This document shows, piece by piece, positions 13,285 to 21,440 of a stretch of DNA of 64,000 bases. Source of the DNA: Gammaproteobacteria bacterium (GTDB lineage Bacteria > Pseudomonadota > Gammaproteobacteria > Steroidobacterales > Steroidobacteraceae); the NCBI GenBank assembly GCA_025359565.1, contig JANYFY010000032.1, positions 1-64,000 on the forward strand, given 5' to 3'. Below the pieces are notes generated by a model. That model was not told where the DNA came from. It ran no database searches and worked only from the letters and a program-made list of their open reading frames with translations. Numbering within the stretch: position 1 is the stretch's first letter; each line of letters starts with the position of its first letter. The position numbers and the translations under genes were made by a program.

Positions 13285-13405
13285 TCATGCCACCAACCCC
13301 TCGTTCATTTCAGTAATCAGCACGTCCAGGTTCTTTCCGAACAAGCTCCACACTTTCTGCAAACCGCCCTCGCGGCGGATGCTGTCACTACTGGCGATGT
13401 GATCC
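13285..13405 (-). pseudogene. Probable relic of an HsdR C-terminus (EcoEI type)
   Basis: The last 40 codons read RREGGLQKVWSLFGKNLDVL then ITEMNEGLVA and a stop. The pattern 'RGGL.K...LFG..L..L..ELNE.L.A' is what I recall for the end of EcoEI-type HsdR subunits. Everything before it belongs to a different family (an RND adaptor), so this is a gene tail joined to an unrelated relic by deletion. It is distinct from the intact HsdR at 393, which ends differently. The match is short, so the call is tentative. Confidence 0.45.
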
Positions 13406-13419
13406 TTCATCAGCCTGCG

Positions 13420-13738
13420 GCCCTTGGCATCGTACAGCGCGTGTTTGCATGTCTCGTTGATACGCGCCAGCTTGACCGGGGAAGCAGCGTTTTTCAGATC
13501 GTTCTGAGCTTGCACGAATTCAGTCGCCAGGGCCAGCGACTACCCGAGCCACACGTCCCGAATAGGGTGAGAACACCGGTGTGGCTCGATCTGCGTTAAC
13601 GGCAATTTTGCCCTCCGTGAGCTCTTCGCTCATAAAACTATGCGCGGCTACGGTTTCAATGGTCAGTGTTTTAAGTTGCTGAACGCTCGCCCGATTCTGA
13701 CACGGGTTAGATTTTTTTCGTAGCGCCTTGCGGTTCAC
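13420..13738 (-). pseudogene. Relic of an RND efflux periplasmic adaptor (CzcB/CusB-like)
   Basis: One frame reads EELTEGKIAVNADRATPVFS then PYSGRVARVVAGPGD and stops. The overlapping frame continues ATEFVQAQNDLKNA and LARINETCKHALYDAKG. Together these match the barrel-sandwich and hairpin parts of metal-efflux adaptor proteins, with the segment between 'PGD' and 'EFVQAQNDL' deleted and the phase changed. The signal peptide and the entire C-terminal half are gone. After the hairpin the frame passes into a probable HsdR tail. It is not functional, and no partner RND pump is present. Confidence 0.7.
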
Positions 13739-13757
13739 ATTCCATTAGGATGTCTCA

Positions 13758-15068
13758 CTATTTTCCAGCAAGGAATAGGCGCTGGTTCGTTTTAATCTGC
13801 TGTACGTAAGCCTCCGAAGCGCCTGCCTCGACGGCAAACTGTTCCCACCGGGACACGCCGCGACCGACCTGCTCCACGATCTCAGCGGCGATGCCTTTTG
13901 AGAGGCTCGCCGTATCGGCCAGGCACATCAGATCCTCGCGCGTGAAGCCATCGAACTTACCATTCACGCCCATTTGGTGCTGGGCCATCCAACGATTCAA
14001 AGGATCGTAGCCATAGGTCAGGTCATAGGCAGGAGCAAGACTCCAATCGCCACGAGCGTCCATCAGGAATGAGATGTTCTTTACGTGATCGTCTTGATTG
14101 CGGGCGATGAGGTTGAAGGCGCACCGACGGTACAGCTCTTCGCGCGCCGCGGCCGTACCCCCGATCTGCCGTAGTACCTGGAATGCCTGTTCGTAACTGT
14201 TCGCCTGCGGGGTGTTGTAGTCGAGATGCGCGAGCGCTCCCAGAGTCTGCATATGCACCTTCAAGCCCGCATCGGTGCGGTCGAAACGCTTGGTCATGAA
14301 ATGCTTGCGCGGGCCTTCCTCGAGCAACCGGCACTCGGTCATCTTAATGCCGCAGGCCTGCGCCATAAGGTAGTAGGCATACTCTACGCGGGTGAAGCCC
14401 TTAGGATCTGATAGTTCATGATCGCCGGCCCCACGCACGCCATCGAACTTCAAAATCCAGTCAGAAAACCCGGGTGGGGCCGCTACCTGTCCGGAGCGCA
14501 CCTCGTGGGTCTGAAGGTTCCATGCGACGACCGCCTTGGGCCGCGCCCCGCCGGCGGAGGTACCCACGCGCAGGATGTCGGCAAGTCCCGTGTGTACGGA
14601 GCCTGGAGCAAAAGATATCGCAAGGTCCTGGCGGTGCTGCAACACCTGAGAAGCGAGTTCGACCAACGCCTCAATTTTCAGTTTCACGCTCTTGCGGGCC
14701 CGCGGGCCTTTGACGGGTCGGAACTCAAGGGCTCCCATGCCGCGGCTACCGGTGTAACACAGTCGCTCGATGGGTCCGAAGCTACCAGGCGCGCGCCCCT
14801 GAGTGGCGAGCCACGCATCTATTAGTGTATTTCCGAATCGATCCGGAAGACTGTCTGCCAGCAGGCCCGGCAGCATTCTGAAGGAGTCCATGCCCAGTGC
14901 CGGAAACTGGTACACCCTTGCCGACAGCGGCATCGTAAGAGGAGCTACTTCAAGACCTAATTTCAAGAACCGCGGGCTGTACTCAAAGCGCGCGAACGCA
15001 CGTGGCTCCGTTTGCACCACTGCCCCAACAAGCTCCCCCCACAAATGCACTTCGGCAAGTTCGCTCAC
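13758..15068 (-). CDS. hipA: HipA-family serine/threonine kinase toxin
   Basis: This 436-aa protein matches HipA in length and order: N-terminal HipA_N/couple region (LWGELVGAVVQ, DSFRMLPGLLADSLPD), the TSAGGARPKAVVAWN loop, ILKFDG, and the kinase core NLIARNQDDHVKNISFL then WSLAPAYDLT, which contains the catalytic Asp and Mg-binding residues. HipA kinases phosphorylate aminoacyl-tRNA synthetases and slow growth. Some members of this longer group have other targets. The ATG overlaps the end of the HTH partner gene by 4 bases, so the pair is co-translated, antitoxin first. All motif residues I can check are present, so it is probably active. The exact target is not known. Confidence 0.87.
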   Translation of the reverse strand: MSELAEVHLWGELVGAVVQTEPRAFARFEYSPRFLKLGLEVAPLTMPLSARVYQFPALGMDSFRMLPGLLADSLPDRFGNTLIDAWLATQGRAPGSFGPIERLCYTGSRGMGALEFRPVKGPRARKSVKLKIEALVELASQVLQHRQDLAISFAPGSVHTGLADILRVGTSAGGARPKAVVAWNLQTHEVRSGQVAAPPGFSDWILKFDGVRGAGDHELSDPKGFTRVEYAYYLMAQACGIKMTECRLLEEGPRKHFMTKRFDRTDAGLKVHMQTLGALAHLDYNTPQANSYEQAFQVLRQIGGTAAAREELYRRCAFNLIARNQDDHVKNISFLMDARGDWSLAPAYDLTYGYDPLNRWMAQHQMGVNGKFDGFTREDLMCLADTASLSKGIAAEIVEQVGRGVSRWEQFAVEAGASEAYVQQIKTNQRLFLAGK

Positions 15069-15421
15069 GGAGCGGCCGGAAGACTTTCGCCTCGCGCTCG
15101 TTGCCGTTTTTTGCCGCGGGCCCGCAGAAGTGCCATGGGGCTAGGTTCGTCCGGAGGAATACCAGCCAGAAATCCCTCCAGCAGCTGCAGCGCCCGCAGC
15201 ACCCGCACCAATAACTTTAGCTCCGTGCCCTCTCCCCGCTCCAGGCGCACTAGGGTCCTGCGCGAAACCCCCGCCTCCCTGGCGAGCGCTGTCTGGGTGA
15301 GGTTGCTCTTCAAACGTACCGCCGCCAGCCGCGATCCCAAGATTTCCAAGGCTGCGGTATCGCTGAAGGCACCGAGAAAGTTAATATTAATAATGCGTCT
15401 CCAAAGACTCCCTAAATGCAA
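15065..15421 (-). CDS. hipB: HipB-like XRE antitoxin and autorepressor
   Basis: This frame of up to 118 aa has a clear XRE helix-turn-helix (LGSRLAAVRLKSNLTQTALA then REAGVSRRTLVRLERGEG). It should bind its own promoter and restrain the kinase encoded next, with which it overlaps by 4 bases. The start is uncertain. The longest frame begins with TTG at 15421, no ATG exists upstream of the HTH, and relatives start at about INFLGAFSD. There GGAG lies a few bases ahead of ATT codons. The C-terminus is arginine- and lysine-rich. The AT-rich DNA upstream contains a plausible promoter. Confidence 0.8.
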   Translation of the reverse strand: MHLGSLWRRIININFLGAFSDTAALEILGSRLAAVRLKSNLTQTALAREAGVSRRTLVRLERGEGTELKLLVRVLRALQLLEGFLAGIPPDEPSPMALLRARGKKRQRARGESLPAAP

Positions 15422-15432
15422 AATTCTTAAAT

Positions 15433-15462
15433 ACTATATCTTATAAGACACACTAAAGTAAA
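15433..15462 (-). promoter_or_regulatory. Candidate sigma-70 promoter of the hip pair
   Basis: On the minus strand TTTACT (15462-15457) and TATAGT (15438-15433) are 18 bases apart in a strongly AT-rich stretch just upstream of the hipB frame. Both differ from consensus by two bases or fewer. The short distance to the coding region would give a leader of about 10-40 bases depending on the true start. The 220 bases between here and the Phd/nucleotidyltransferase stub hold no gene. Confidence 0.4.
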
Positions 15463-15682
15463 AAATTTATTCTTATTAAAGCGCCTAATAAGGCTCGTTA
15501 TTGTTTCTCTAAAGGTAATAATCGGTCATCGGTCAATACGGACGTTGCCGCGGAAACGCGGTGCGGCTAGTGCTGGGCGCTGGGCTCCAGGCTCAGCACG
15601 CGAGCGGCTTAAATTAATGCTGTCAGTTATGTATATCCGTGAATTCCGTATTTTGCTGAATTTCCGGTATTAGGGGGTTCTC

Positions 15683-16153
15683 GTGAAATCTTTCTCGGTC
15701 ACAAAGCTTAACCGCACCACAGGCGAAGTGCCCGATGCCCCGACTAGCGTAAAGAGCGAAATTCGGACCGTCCTCGATGATCCAACTCAAAACGCTACGC
15801 AGGCGTTTCTCAAACACATTGCTCACCGTTATCCCGTACGCGAAGCCCTACTGTTTGGCTCACGTGCAAGCAACACGCACACGCCAGAAAGTGATGCTGA
15901 TATCGCCGTTGTTCTGAAGGGACCTCACGGCAACCGGGCCGCCGCGCACGGCGAAGCGCTCAACGCGGTTCACAGATTTAGGCAGTTGGGTGATAATACC
16001 GGTGAACCAGTTTCTAACGATGATGCACAATGGTCAGTCGCCAGAGCGGCAGCCTTTGTTAGTATTATTCTCAGCAAATTTATTGCAAATGGGTCACGCA
16101 CACCAACGCGGACCAACATACCGTGTCGGATAGAGCGGGACGCGTCAATCTAA
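15683..16153 (+). pseudogene. Phd-like N-terminus fused to a minimal nucleotidyltransferase, degraded
   Basis: A GTG start with an AGGGGG ribosome site opens a 156-codon frame. Its first residues (MKSFSVTKLNRTTGEVPDAP) look like the start of a Phd/YefM antitoxin. From residue about 45 it is a MNT-type nucleotidyltransferase: RYPVREALLFGSRAS, then SDADIAVVLKG (the GSx10DxD site). The usual C-terminal part after the DxD region is not recognisable. In other genomes Phd and MNT antitoxin genes can be adjacent, so a deletion fusing two neighbours would explain this. No HEPN partner toxin is nearby. It could still be expressed, but activity is doubtful. Confidence 0.6.
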
Positions 16154-16167
16154 AGGAAGGAATGAAA

Positions 16168-16842
16168 ATGACACGAGTCCGAGTCGAGTGCTTTACCATC
16201 TCGCTTAACGGATACGGAGCCGGCCCAAATCAAGACATCAACAATCCGCTCGGCATTGGCGGGACAGATTTGCCCCAGTGGTTATTCCCGACACGCACGT
16301 TCCAACGGAACGTATTAGGCGCAGACGGTGGCGAATCAGGGATCGATGACGACTTCGCTGCGCAGGGCTTCAAGAATGTTGGCGCCTGGATTCTCGGAAG
16401 AAACATGTTCGGACCGATTCGCGGGTCGTGGCCCGATATGAACTGGAAAGGCTGGTGGGGAGACCACCCACCCTATCATGTTCCAACTTTCATCCTGACT
16501 CATCACACGCGCCCGTCCCTGCCGATGAAAGGCGGTACGACATTCCACTTCGTCACGGGCGGCATTCACGAGGCGCTTGACCGAGCGCGCGACGCAGCCA
16601 ACGGAATGGATGTGCGCATTGGCGGCGGGCCTAACACGATCCAGCAATATCTTCGTGCGGGTCTCATCGATGATCTACACGTCGCTATCTCGCCAGTGCT
16701 GCTAGGCGGGGGAGAACGACTGTTTGAGGGAATTGACATGCGCGCTCTAGGATACCAATGCGTTCAGTTCGTTGCATCGGAGAAAGCCACCCATGTTGTA
16801 CTTCGGCGCCAGAGCACAATGACGCCTAACAATCGGAACTAA
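16168..16842 (+). CDS. Dihydrofolate reductase-family (RibD C-terminal-like) protein
   Basis: This 224-aa protein of the RibD C-terminal/DHFR fold begins MTRVRVECFTISLNGYGAGP and later carries GAWILGRNMFGP, GGGPNTIQQYLRAGLIDDLH and SPVLLGGGERLFEG, the usual nucleotide-binding stretches. These proteins are NAD(P)H-dependent reductases of mostly unknown substrate and are common in soil bacteria. ATG 16168 is chosen because GGAAGG at 16154-16159 is 8 bases away. ATG 16162 is too close, and the longer frame from 16123 overlaps the previous stub. It is intact and stands alone between two relics. Confidence 0.82.
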   Translation: MTRVRVECFTISLNGYGAGPNQDINNPLGIGGTDLPQWLFPTRTFQRNVLGADGGESGIDDDFAAQGFKNVGAWILGRNMFGPIRGSWPDMNWKGWWGDHPPYHVPTFILTHHTRPSLPMKGGTTFHFVTGGIHEALDRARDAANGMDVRIGGGPNTIQQYLRAGLIDDLHVAISPVLLGGGERLFEGIDMRALGYQCVQFVASEKATHVVLRRQSTMTPNNRN

Positions 16843-16852
16843 TCCCAAACAA

Positions 16853-17109
16853 CGTATTCGAGGTATCAAATGTATATTTTCCGCCTGTCTCTCGGCAGGG
16901 CTTGCGCTTGCCGCATATGCTCATGCCTCACCGAACTTCGTTGAGGGGAAAACACTACAGTCATTGCATCAGCGCAGCGAATTAGTGTGCCTAATGGCAA
17001 GATCGAAGTAATGGAAATCTTCTCGTCGAATCAAGACTTGAATGCCACTCCAACCATGACAGGGTCCCGCTATCCCGCAAAACCGCCTACTCCCCCGACC
17101 GACCGCTGA
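16853..17109 (+). pseudogene. Relic of a DsbA-type thiol-disulfide oxidoreductase
   Basis: One frame gives a signal-peptide-like CIFSACLSAGLALAAYAHAS then PNFVEGK. After a frameshift near 16955 it continues TVIASAQRISVPNGKIEVME then IFS. This is the N-terminus of DsbA, where the CxxC active site should follow within a few residues. Here the frame instead runs on into SSNQDLNATPTMTGSRYP and a TGA, consistent with deletion of the active-site and helical parts and rejoining near the family's C-terminal 'TPT' loop. No start codon remains. The gap to the GST gene (17110-17205) looks like ordinary promoter DNA. Confidence 0.65.
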
Positions 17110-17205
17110 TCATTAGGACGCACTTTAATTTACGTTGATGGACGCGATTCCCTCCTTCTGTCACGATTTGGAATTATCATAAAAGCTTAAAAGTAAGGGC
17201 ACACT

Positions 17206-17841
17206 ATGTCGACGACGCTACCTATCAAGTTGTTTCACACGCCGCAAACACGATCTTCTGGGGTACTTGCTCTACTGGAGGAACTGCGCGCACCGTATCA
17301 GGTCCATGCGATTAATATGAAGGCGGGGGAGCAACGCCAAGCGGAATATCTTGCCATTAATCCGATGGGCAAAGTGCCGGCCATTTTGCATGGCGATGCG
17401 CTTATTACCGAGCAGGTAGCTATTGGAATTTACCTCGCAGATCTTTTTCCTGAAGCTGGAATAACACCCGCGATTGGTGCAGCGTTGCGCGGACCGTACC
17501 TGCGCTGGTACGTATTTTATGCCGCGTGCTTCGAGCCTGCGATAGTCGACAAAGCGTTGAAGCGCGAGCCAGGCGCCGTCGGCATGGTGCCTTATGGAGA
17601 TTTCGAGACCACCCTGAAAGTAATTAGCGCACAATTACTGAAGGGGCCTTGGTTATTGGGAGACACCTTTACCGCGGCAGATGTGCTGTGGGGCTCGGCG
17701 CTGACGTGGATGATCAGCTTCGGTCTGGTGGAGGCCGTCCCTCATCTCAAGGCCTATGTGGATCGATGGAACGCGCGACCTTCGGTGAAAAAAGTCGGAG
17801 AGATTGATGCGGCTTTATTAAAGACTCAGGGCAATACTTAA
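17206..17841 (+). CDS. Glutathione S-transferase family protein
   Basis: This 211-aa protein has an N-terminal thioredoxin-like domain (SSGVLALLEELRAPYQVHAI, then NPMGKVPAILHGDALITEQV, where the cis-Pro and the Glu/Gln-rich glutathione site lie) and a helical C-terminal domain with LLGDTFTAADVLWGSALTWM. It would conjugate or reduce small molecules using glutathione in the cytosol. The substrate cannot be told. An AAGTAAGGG ribosome site precedes the ATG. The gene ends 7 bases before gmk, so the two are probably transcribed together, and this is the first core gene after the island. Confidence 0.88.
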   Translation: MSTTLPIKLFHTPQTRSSGVLALLEELRAPYQVHAINMKAGEQRQAEYLAINPMGKVPAILHGDALITEQVAIGIYLADLFPEAGITPAIGAALRGPYLRWYVFYAACFEPAIVDKALKREPGAVGMVPYGDFETTLKVISAQLLKGPWLLGDTFTAADVLWGSALTWMISFGLVEAVPHLKAYVDRWNARPSVKKVGEIDAALLKTQGNT

Positions 17842-17848
17842 TTTACTC

Positions 17849-18484
17849 ATGCGTGCACCTAAATCCACCCCTGCGGCGGGTCGACTGTTTGTAATTACTG
17901 CGCCTTCGGGGGCTGGCAAGACCACCTTAGTCAGAGCCTTGATGCAGCAAGTGCCGAGTCTTCGATTTTCTATTTCCTACACAACCCGCGCGCCGCGACC
18001 TACGGAAGTGGACGGTCGCGACTATCATTTCACGACGCCAGAAGTCTTCCGAAGCATGGTGATGCGAGGCGAGTTTTTAGAACACGCGCAGGTATTTGAC
18101 AATTTTTATGGCAGTAGCCTGATTAAAGTAAGAGAAGCCTTAAATTTAGGTGAGAAACTCCTGTTAGAAATCGATTGGCAGGGTGCGCGCCAAGTCCGCG
18201 AGCGCCTCCCAGAGGCGCTGAGCATATTTATCCTACCGCCTTCGCGCAGCGCTTTGGAGGAGCGCCTGCGCCGGCGCAGCAGCGACCCCGAGGCGGTTAT
18301 TCAAAGAAGGCTCAAAGATGCCAGCCAGGACCTAAGCCATTGGGAGGAATTTGACTATGTTGTGATTAATGACCGGCTTGAGGCGGCGACAGGAGAACTT
18401 AAGGCGATTGTGGCGGGTCAAGGTGAAGCGTTGGTCGCCGGCCGTCCTGAAATCGCGCGTTTTGCTGCCACTTTGATAGCCTAA
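17849..18484 (+). CDS. gmk: Guanylate kinase
   Basis: This kinase phosphorylates GMP to GDP with ATP. The 211-aa protein shows the P-loop [12 protein letters not shown] written here as [14 protein letters not shown], the GMP-binding stretch [46 protein letters not shown] and the [18 protein letters not shown] lid region. Length and motif order are standard. It heads the gmk-rpoZ-spoT-ridA-recG series, an arrangement typical of gammaproteobacteria that links GTP supply with the stringent response. Confidence 0.97.
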   Translation: MRAPKSTPAAGRLFVITAPSGAGKTTLVRALMQQVPSLRFSISYTTRAPRPTEVDGRDYHFTTPEVFRSMVMRGEFLEHAQVFDNFYGSSLIKVREALNLGEKLLLEIDWQGARQVRERLPEALSIFILPPSRSALEERLRRRSSDPEAVIQRRLKDASQDLSHWEEFDYVVINDRLEAATGELKAIVAGQGEALVAGRPEIARFAATLIA

Positions 18485-18521
18485 TCTGCTATTCTGGACG
18501 GCCTTTATTTGGAAGTACGTT

Positions 18522-18809
18522 ATGGCGCGAATTACTGTCGAAGATTGCCTGCAGAACGAACCTAATTTATTCAATCTGGTTTTGTTAGCCGCAAAGCGCG
18601 CGCGCCGGTTGGCCAACGGCGCCGAGGCGACTGTAGATTGGGGAAATGATAAGCCCACGGTCGTCGCTTTGCGTGAAATCGCCGCCGGGAATATCACTTT
18701 CGAGATGCTAGAAGAAACCGAAGAGCCCGCACCGGCTCCGGAACCTGTGGTCAGTGAACTGGATATGCCTTCCGATTTTCGTGCACCGCAATTCGGTCTG
18801 GGTGACTAG
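18522..18809 (+). CDS. rpoZ: RNA polymerase omega subunit
   Basis: Omega helps fold and hold the beta-prime subunit and forms part of a ppGpp site on RNA polymerase. The 95-aa protein starts [20 protein letters not shown] and includes [20 protein letters not shown], the conserved core of the family. The tail is acidic. A GGAAG ribosome site precedes the ATG. Its location 25 bases before spoT is the usual one. Confidence 0.96.
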   Translation: MARITVEDCLQNEPNLFNLVLLAAKRARRLANGAEATVDWGNDKPTVVALREIAAGNITFEMLEETEEPAPAPEPVVSELDMPSDFRAPQFGLGD

Positions 18810-18834
18810 AAGCTTTCAAGTGTTCTGAGCCACG

Positions 18835-21024
18835 ATGGATTATGCGTCTTCCATACTTGGTTTTTTACCCGGAGGGAGACGTTCCACCGGGATCTCCCAG
18901 CTCTTAGATAAACTCGAAGCGTATTTGCCTCCGGCGCAAGTAGAACGGGTGCGTGAAGCGTACGAGTTCGGTGCCGAGCGGCATCAAGGGCAAAAACGCA
19001 TTTCAGGCGAACCCTACATCACCCATCCGGTGGCGGTTGCCGATATCCTTGCCGATTTACGCCTAGATTCTGACACGCTGGTAGCCGCTATCCTGCACGA
19101 CGTTATTGAGGATACACCGACCGCTAAAGCGGAGATTGCGACTATTTTTGGACAAGTGGTCGCCGAGCTTGTGGATGGTGTCAGCAAACTCGATCAAATC
19201 CAGTTTAAAAATCGCCAAGAAGCTCAGGCCGAAAGTTTTAGAAAAATGTTACTGGCCATGGTGCGCGACATTCGCGTCATCATGGTCAAGCTTGCCGACC
19301 GTATGCACAATATGCGCACCTTGGGCGCTATGCCACCCATCAAACGCCGGCGTATTGCCCGCGAAACTTTGGACATTTACGCGCCCATCGCCGAACGACT
19401 CGGTCTTTACACCGTCAAATTAGAACTTGAAGACTTAGGGTTTCGAGCGCTGCATCCGTATCGTCACAAGGTGTTAGAGCGTGCGTTGAAACGTGCGCGC
19501 GGCAACCAAAAAGAATTTATAGGTAAAATTTCTACTGCTTTTAAGAACACACTACAAAATACCAACATTCATGGTGAGGTCGAGGGCCGGGAAAAACATC
19601 TTTACAGCATTTATAAAAAAATGCAGTCGAAACATATTTCTCTGACCGAAATGGTCGATGTTTACGGTTTTCGAATCGTGGTTGAAAATTCCGATACTTG
19701 TTATCGCTCCTTAGGGTTAGTCCATAGTCTGTACAAGCCCATGCCGGGACGATTTAAAGACTACATCGCCATCCCGCGCGCGAACGGCTATCAATCACTG
19801 CACACCACGCTTTTTGGACCAAACGGTGTGCCTGTTGAGGTCCAGATAAGATCTGAAGCTATGCACCGCGTAGCCGAATCCGGCATTGCTGCTCATTGGA
19901 AGTATAAATCAGGCGGCGATGTGTATGGCGGTATCGAGCATGACCGCGCCCGTGAATGGCTCGCCAGTCTGGTGCAAATTCAAGAAAGTGGGAACTCCGA
20001 GGAATTTCTAGAAAGCGTTAAAGTCGACCTATTTCCTGACAAAGTCTACGTGTTCACCCCCAAGGGTAAAATTCTGCGTCTACCCACAGGTGCCACGACC
20101 GTCGACTTTGCCTATGCCATTCACACGGGGATTGGTGACCGCTGTGTCGCAGCCAAGGTTGATCGGCGCTTAGTGCCACTGCGCACGGAACTTCGCAATG
20201 GACAGACTGTTGAGATAATTACCGCCAAAGGTGCGACACCCAATCCTTCCTGGTCTAGTTTTCTGGTGACCGCCAAGGCGCGTGCTGCCATTAGGCAGTA
20301 CCTCAAGAACTTGAAGCGTAGCGAAGCGATAGAATTGGGCAAAGGATTATTGAGACAGGCTTTAGATGAATTTTCCGTCAATTTAAAGAAAATTCCAAGC
20401 GCAAATATCGACGCTGTCGTGAAAAAATTAAATCTTCAGAACGCGGATGACTTGTACGAGAAAATCGCTTTGGGCGAACGCGTGGCCCCGCTAGTCGCGC
20501 GGCATTTTCTACCGACGCGCGAGACATCTAATTCCACGTCCGGCCAGGAAACCGAACTCAGTGGCGATCCATTATCCAGCAAACCACTCATGATCGCGGG
20601 CACGGAAGGTATGCTAGTAACCTATGGGCGTTGCTGCTATCCCATTCCTAACGATCCTATCATGGCCTATTTGAGCGCCGGACGCGGAGTGATGATTCAT
20701 CGGCAAAACTGTGGCAATCTCGCCGAATACCGCAAACAGCCGGACAAGTGGATCGCGGTCGCGTGGGAGGCACTTCACAATCGAATGTTTAGCTCAGAAA
20801 TCCAATTAGAAATCAGTAATCGAGTGGGAGTACTCGCCGCGGTTGCTTCCGTTGTGGCCGCTACTGAAACTAATATTGATCATCTATCATTAGAGGAACA
20901 AGATGTTGATACTTCGTCGTTAAAGTTCCAGATGCAAGTTCGTGACCGCAAACACTTGGCAAAAGTGATTAAGGCCATTAGGCTCATGCCCGAAGTGCGA
21001 AAAGTGTATCGCACCTTAGCCTAA
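18835..21024 (+). CDS. spoT: Bifunctional (p)ppGpp synthetase/hydrolase
   Basis: This 729-aa protein makes and degrades the alarmone (p)ppGpp. The HD hydrolase domain is intact (ITHPVAVADI and the HDVIEDT motif near residue 90). The synthetase domain has GRFKDYIAIPRANGYQSLHT near residue 305. The RFKD form is that of bifunctional enzymes rather than monofunctional RelA. A TGS domain (DKVYVFTPKGKILRLPTGAT) and a C-terminal ACT domain (EISNRVGVLAAVASVVAATE) follow. Both activities should be present, the usual state for SpoT. It lies between rpoZ and ridA as in related genomes. Confidence 0.96.
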   Translation: MDYASSILGFLPGGRRSTGISQLLDKLEAYLPPAQVERVREAYEFGAERHQGQKRISGEPYITHPVAVADILADLRLDSDTLVAAILHDVIEDTPTAKAEIATIFGQVVAELVDGVSKLDQIQFKNRQEAQAESFRKMLLAMVRDIRVIMVKLADRMHNMRTLGAMPPIKRRRIARETLDIYAPIAERLGLYTVKLELEDLGFRALHPYRHKVLERALKRARGNQKEFIGKISTAFKNTLQNTNIHGEVEGREKHLYSIYKKMQSKHISLTEMVDVYGFRIVVENSDTCYRSLGLVHSLYKPMPGRFKDYIAIPRANGYQSLHTTLFGPNGVPVEVQIRSEAMHRVAESGIAAHWKYKSGGDVYGGIEHDRAREWLASLVQIQESGNSEEFLESVKVDLFPDKVYVFTPKGKILRLPTGATTVDFAYAIHTGIGDRCVAAKVDRRLVPLRTELRNGQTVEIITAKGATPNPSWSSFLVTAKARAAIRQYLKNLKRSEAIELGKGLLRQALDEFSVNLKKIPSANIDAVVKKLNLQNADDLYEKIALGERVAPLVARHFLPTRETSNSTSGQETELSGDPLSSKPLMIAGTEGMLVTYGRCCYPIPNDPIMAYLSAGRGVMIHRQNCGNLAEYRKQPDKWIAVAWEALHNRMFSSEIQLEISNRVGVLAAVASVVAATETNIDHLSLEEQDVDTSSLKFQMQVRDRKHLAKVIKAIRLMPEVRKVYRTLA

Positions 21025-21059
21025 AGAAAATCTACGCAAGATATAATGAGAAATAAGAT

Positions 21060-21440
21060 ATGACTAAGCAAGTTATTTTGACATCCAATGCCCCGGCGGC
21101 GATCGGTCCTTATTCACAAGCAGTACGGGTCGGCAACACTATCTGGATCTCCGGCCAAATTCCCTTGGACCCTACGACTCAAGAGCTCGTTAAAGGTGAC
21201 TTCGAAGCCCAAGTGCGCCAGGTATTTGAAAATCTCAAAGCGATTGTACTAGCAGCGGGTACAAGCCTTGATGATGTCGTTAAAGTCACGGTATTCTTGA
21301 TTGATTTAACAAATTTTGCATTGCTGAATAAGATCATGGCTGAATATTTTCGCGCACCCTTTCCCGCCCGCGCAGCAATTGGCGTAGCGTCGCTTCCGCG
21401 CGGATCGTTGGTTGAAGTGGAGTGCATCGTCGCCTTGTGA
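21060..21440 (+). CDS. ridA: RidA/YjgF-family reactive imine deaminase
   Basis: This protein hydrolyses 2-aminoacrylate and related imines, protecting PLP enzymes. The 126 aa contain [20 protein letters not shown], the catalytic Arg region [20 protein letters not shown], and the family's final VEVECIVAL. The length is typical of the trimeric enzyme. It sits between spoT and recG. The TGA stop overlaps the likely GTG start of recG, suggesting coupling. Confidence 0.94.
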   Translation: MTKQVILTSNAPAAIGPYSQAVRVGNTIWISGQIPLDPTTQELVKGDFEAQVRQVFENLKAIVLAAGTSLDDVVKVTVFLIDLTNFALLNKIMAEYFRAPFPARAAIGVASLPRGSLVEVECIVAL

